Part shown: positions 33,739 through 36,223 of the stretch, piece after piece
Layout: every line of letters starts with the position of its first letter
Position numbering within the stretch: position 1 is the stretch's first letter
The notes under the pieces: model-generated
Told to the model about the DNA's origin: nothing
The model's database searches: none
The model's input: the letters and a program-made list of their open reading frames with translations, nothing else
Made by a program: the position numbers and the translations under genes
DNA from: Prosthecobacter debontii
GTDB taxonomy: Bacteria > Verrucomicrobiota > Verrucomicrobiia > Chthoniobacterales > Chthoniobacteraceae
Assembly (NCBI GenBank): GCA_945905735.1
Contig: CAMDQC010000039.1
Location: forward strand, 1-36,223
Length of the DNA: 36,223 nucleotides
Reading direction: 5' to 3'

Positions 33739-34223
33739 TTGAAAAGCTCCTGCTGGGGCCCTCCTTTTTTCGGTCGTTTCTCCAGCTTTTGGATCTCGTG
33801 GATAAACTCGCCGATGTCCTGAAAGTGCCGATAAACACTGGCGTAGCGGACATACGCGACCTCATCCAGATCATGCAACGCCTGCATCACCTTCGCGCCG
33901 ATGACCGTGCTCGGCACCTCCCTGCGAAACTCCATCTCCAAAGTCGCCTGAATCTCGTCCGTAATCTTCTCCAGCGCCTCGACATTGACGGGCCGTTTTT
34001 CGCACGCCTTGAGCATCCCTCCCAAGAGCTTCTCCTTGTCGAAAAGCTCACTCCGCCCATCCCGTTTCCCCACGCGCAAAACCGCCCGCTCGACCTCCTC
34101 GTAAGTGGTGAACCGGGTTTCGCACCCGGTGCATTCGCGGCGACGACGAATGGAACGGCCATCTTTAGAGAGCCGTGAATCAATGACTTTGTCGTCGAGG
34201 CTACCGCATTTAGAGCAATACAT
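33735..34223 (-). CDS. nrdR: Transcriptional repressor NrdR
   Basis: NrdR represses ribonucleotide reductase genes, using ATP/dATP bound in its ATP-cone as the signal. The 162-residue product has the N-terminal zinc ribbon (Cys3-x-x-Cys6 and Cys31-x-x-Cys34), the linker RRRRECTGCETRFTTYE, then the cone (VGKRDGRSELFDKEKLLGGMLKACEKRPV to YVRYASVYRHFQDIGEF). Length and order are standard, with a short basic C-terminal tail. The candidate promoter at 34251-34278 lies just upstream. It is the first gene of the seven-gene run. I saw no clear NrdR-box pair in its upstream region, and no nrd reductase gene lies in the window. Confidence 0.95.
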   Translation of the reverse strand: MYCSKCGSLDDKVIDSRLSKDGRSIRRRRECTGCETRFTTYEEVERAVLRVGKRDGRSELFDKEKLLGGMLKACEKRPVNVEALEKITDEIQATLEMEFRREVPSTVIGAKVMQALHDLDEVAYVRYASVYRHFQDIGEFIHEIQKLEKRPKKGGPQQELFK

Positions 34224-34250
34224 CTTGTGGGTTGTGTGCGATTTTCGGCG

Positions 34251-34278
34251 GGTTTAACACAAGGCATAGCGGTGTCAA
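34251..34278 (-). promoter_or_regulatory. Candidate sigma70 promoter of nrdR
   Basis: On the minus strand a perfect TTGACA (34278-34273) is followed 16 bp later by TAAACC (34256-34251). The start point would be near 34244, about 20 nt before the nrdR ATG. The -35 hexamer is strong and the -10 weak. Confidence 0.45.
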
Positions 34279-34352
34279 CTGTCCAAAGCGCCTTCCCGCA
34301 GATAACAGCCTCGTCCCTTTCCCTCGGGGCAACGGCGCGCTATGGATGACCC

Positions 34353-34703
34353 ATGATGTTCGCTCGATCTTTCGTCCTTTTCTCTGCTGTGGCGCTGTGT
34401 GGATGCTCGCTTTTCGAGCCCAAGCCGCCCAAGCCGCTCGTCCGCCATTTTCCAAAAGCCCGCACTGAGGAAGCCGCGGCGCCCAAGCTCGTAGGCATCA
34501 TCTCGATGATCAATACCGACGGGCAATTCGTCCTCATCGAGAGCAACCAAAGCGCGGCCCTCGACCCCGGCGTCGCGCTCAAATGCCTGCGCGACGGCGT
34601 GGAGACGGGCATCCTCGCGGTGGGGAAAGAGCGGCGGCGGCCCTACGTCACCGCCGACATCGTAAAAGGCACGCCTCAGCGCGGCGATCAGGTCTTTGAG
34701 TAG
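34353..34703 (+). CDS. Small predicted lipoprotein
   Basis: A 116-residue protein starting with ATG-ATG and a lipoprotein signal: hydrophobic ARSFVLFSAVALCGC, where Leu-Cys-Gly-Cys is a lipobox with Cys18 as the lipidated residue. The mature part is basic and proline rich at first (FEPKPPKPLVRHFPKARTEE), then a small beta domain (VGIISMINTDGQFVLIESNQSAALDPGVALKCLRDGVETGILAVGKERR) resembling short SH3-like or FlgT-C-like domains. Function is unknown. It diverges from nrdR by 129 bp and converges with rmlD. Confidence 0.7.
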   Translation: MMFARSFVLFSAVALCGCSLFEPKPPKPLVRHFPKARTEEAAAPKLVGIISMINTDGQFVLIESNQSAALDPGVALKCLRDGVETGILAVGKERRRPYVTADIVKGTPQRGDQVFE

Positions 34704-34717
34704 CGCGGAGTGGGCAA

Positions 34718-34756
34718 CTACTGCCCGCTGCCCACTGCCTACTGCCCGCTGCCCAC
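34718..34756. repeat. 21-bp direct repeat at the rmlD 3' end
   Basis: Two consecutive copies of CTACTGCCCGCTGCCCAC occur at 34718 and 34739, 21 bp apart, in a region of CTGCCC/CCACTG low complexity. On the minus strand each copy carries TAG at its end, and the one at 34739-34741 is the rmlD stop codon, so the repeat supplies the last residues (GSGQ) and the terminator of that gene. Confidence 0.85.
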
Positions 34757-35632
34757 GACACACTGCCTGCCGAGATACTCACTCACCGCCTCACGCCAAT
34801 CGCGCGGCGTCTGCCCGGTGAGGCTGGTGAGGCGGGCGGTGCTCATCGCGGTATTCGGCGGGCGTTTGGCGATGAACGCCTTCAAGTCGGCCATCCTCAG
34901 CGGCGCGACCGTGCGGGCCTTGAGCGGCGCACCGGCGGCAGCGGCGCAGTCCAGCGCCCACTGGCCGTATTCCTGCCAAGTGCAGCTCCCGCCGTTGCAC
35001 AGATGCAGGATGCCACCCGCCTCGTTTTCGAAAAGGAACGGCTTGAGCAAGCGCGCCGCGTCGAGTGTGTACGTGGGCACGGCGATCTTGTCGGCGATGG
35101 CTGCGACCTCCTCTTTTTCCAGCGCATTCTTGACGATCTGATCCACGAAGCTCGGGCGGTCCGGCCCGAAGACCCACGACACCCGCACCACAAGTCCCCT
35201 CCCCTCGCTCGCCGTGAGCACGCCGGACTCCCCCGCCCGTTTCGACGCACCGTAAATGCTGATGGGCAGCGCCGCATCCTCCTCCGTGTAAGCGCCCTCT
35301 TTCGCCCCATCGAACACATAGTCCGTCGAGATGTGAATCATCCGCGCACCCTTGCGATTGCAGACATCCGCGAGGATCGTGGGCGCAGCGGCATTCAGCT
35401 CAAACGCCTCCTCCTGCTCCGTCTCGCAGCGGTCCACATTCGTCTGCGCCGCGCAGTTCACCAGCACCGCGAAGTCCTCCGCATCCAGCCTCGCAGCGAT
35501 GGCGTCGCCTTTAGAAATATCCAGTTCATTCCTGCCAAAGCCCGTGACCTCCAGCCCAGCCGCGCGCCATTCGCGGACCAATGCCGCGCCCAATCTCCCA
35601 TTCGCTCCCGTGACGATAATCCGTGATTTCAT
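34739..35632 (-). CDS. rmlD: dTDP-4-dehydrorhamnose reductase-like SDR (RmlD family)
   Basis: RmlD reduces dTDP-4-dehydrorhamnose to dTDP-L-rhamnose for surface polysaccharides. The 297-residue product has the nucleotide-binding TGANGRLG (8-15), STDYVFDG (102-109), and the SDR catalytic pair Tyr127-x-x-x-Lys131 in YGASKRAGE. RVSWVFGPDRPSFVDQIV and ADKIAVPTYTLDAARLL fit the family. Other rml genes are not in the window, so the substrate remains the family expectation. The last ten residues are encoded by a low-complexity repeat. Codon use and length look ordinary. Confidence 0.85.
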   Translation of the reverse strand: MKSRIIVTGANGRLGAALVREWRAAGLEVTGFGRNELDISKGDAIAARLDAEDFAVLVNCAAQTNVDRCETEQEEAFELNAAAPTILADVCNRKGARMIHISTDYVFDGAKEGAYTEEDAALPISIYGASKRAGESGVLTASEGRGLVVRVSWVFGPDRPSFVDQIVKNALEKEEVAAIADKIAVPTYTLDAARLLKPFLFENEAGGILHLCNGGSCTWQEYGQWALDCAAAAGAPLKARTVAPLRMADLKAFIAKRPPNTAMSTARLTSLTGQTPRDWREAVSEYLGRQCVVGSGQ

Positions 35633-35777
35633 CCGCGTAGTGAAAGCGCCTCATCGCCCGACAGTCGAGCCGCAAGACCAAGTCCCGCCAGTTTCGCCCA
35701 TCGTCGCGAAAACCACTCCGGCAGTGCGCATCTTTCGCGCTCAATAAACGCGCTGCTGGCTTACCCCGAACGCCGCG

Positions 35778-36006
35778 ATGGAGGGCCGAAGGCCCGGCAA
35801 TGTAATAGCCCAGGGTCAGCGAGGAACGAGCGCAGCCCTGGGTTTGGATGGATGAGGGATGCAGCCCTGAAAGGCCGACACGACCGCGTGCTCCCCGATA
35901 TATCCCGCCCTTTCAGGGCTCATACATCTCTTCGCTCTGGACCCAGGGCTGCGCTCGTTCCTCGCTTGCCCTGGGCTATTACATTTGCGGACCTTCGGCC
36001 CTCCAT
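35778..36006. repeat. Long inverted-repeat element of 229 bp with a 34-bp centre
   Basis: The left arm (35778-35874) begins ATGGAGGGCCGAAGG and the right arm (35909-36006) ends in the complement, CCTTCGGCCCTCCAT. Both arms include AATGTAATAGCCCAGGG, GCGAGGAACGAGCGCAGCCC and CCCTGAAAGG in the same order, with a few mismatches and one poorly matching stretch between the last two blocks. The unit could fold as one large hairpin. It ends about 100 bp before the transposase-like fragment. No protein of its own is credible. It looks like a non-autonomous palindromic repeat, possibly mobilised in trans; that part is inferred. Confidence 0.85.
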
Positions 36007-36103
36007 TTCGCTTCGCCGCCCTATTTTCGCGACGATTTCGGATTGACAGCAGCGCCCTCCTATCCGAGAGAAAGCGGCTCATCGCTGTTTAGAGTGGGTA
36101 AAA

Positions 36104-36223
36104 TCATGAGGGTTTGAGGGAGGGGAGATTGAGGTTGAGAGAGGCGGCTTTGAGGTAGGAGATGGCTCGGAAGAACTCAAAGTTGCGGAAGCCTCGGGCC
36201 ATGCGTTTGGCGAGTTGGAGTTT
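36104..36223 (-). CDS. Transposase C-terminal fragment, ISL3-like (continues past the window)
   Basis: Reading inward from the window edge on the minus strand gives 39 residues and a TGA at 36104-36106. The sequence KRMARGFRNFEFFRAISYLK is the type of C-terminal end seen in ISL3-family transposases (a KR-x-A-R-G-F-R-N-F motif followed by a hydrophobic helix). The tail is LNLNLPSLKPS. The body of the gene lies outside the window, so completeness is unknown. The inverted-repeat element lies just beyond its 3' end. Confidence 0.55.
   Translation of the reverse strand, partial: KLQLAKRMARGFRNFEFFRAISYLKAASLNLNLPSLKPS

Overview
The window looks like a chromosomal segment of a Verrucomicrobiota bacterium, or at least of a PVC-superphylum member. 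The evidence is protein content: a very large PVC-type dehydrogenase with HEAT repeats and a C-terminal CxxCH haem site, a Tat-exported DUF1501 protein, a secreted acetyl-xylan-esterase-like hydrolase, a PQQ-type beta-propeller, and a DksA/TraR protein with a long lysine/proline/alanine tail just ahead of rpmG and rpsR. The DNA is GC-rich, and coding capacity is dense on both strands. Lineage below phylum cannot be settled from the sequence alone.

Layout. 1-425: no gene, one 8-bp tandem repeat. 426-8582 (+): secreted alpha/beta hydrolase, PQQ-like propeller, then an ATGA-coupled cytochrome c maturation operon (duplicated-domain envelope protein, ResB, CcsA). 8583-9078: a gene-free lower-GC stretch and tRNA-Ser(CGA). 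9249-12201: CNT nucleoside transporter, then two minus-strand exported proteins (a HEFGH metallopeptidase-like protein and a 96-aa protein with a strong terminator). 12264-16817 (+): HupE/UreJ-like membrane protein, an ATGA-coupled exbB-exbD-tonB energiser and the DUF1501 protein. 16842-21024: PspA-like coiled coil, an LRR/beta-lactamase fusion, nadC and an SGNH hydrolase. 21296-25750 (+): the 1484-aa PVC dehydrogenase, whose linkers contain three palindromic DNA repeats carried in frame. 25844-27090 (+): dksA-like, rpmG, rpsR and a terminator. 34223 down to 27216 (-): seven tightly packed genes, namely nrdR, a stand-alone ATP-cone-like protein, a HIT protein, a ketosynthase with an amber stop, two histidine kinases and a VF530 protein. 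34353-36223: a small lipoprotein, rmlD, a long inverted-repeat element and the C-terminus of an ISL3-like transposase at the window edge.

How genes work together. ResB and CcsA would supply c-type cytochromes such as the CxxCH domain of the PVC dehydrogenase. ExbB-ExbD-TonB couples the proton gradient to outer-membrane uptake. The seven-gene minus-strand run is the most unusual arrangement: every junction overlaps or has at most 3 nt between genes (one overlap is 95 bp), so a dNTP-responsive repressor, a second ATP-cone-like protein and two sensor kinases probably share transcripts. In this run the ketosynthase is interrupted, the first kinase lacks a segment usually present ahead of its ATPase domain, and the second kinase begins with a receiver-like domain. 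Which of these reflect biology and which reflect decay or sequence error is the main open question.
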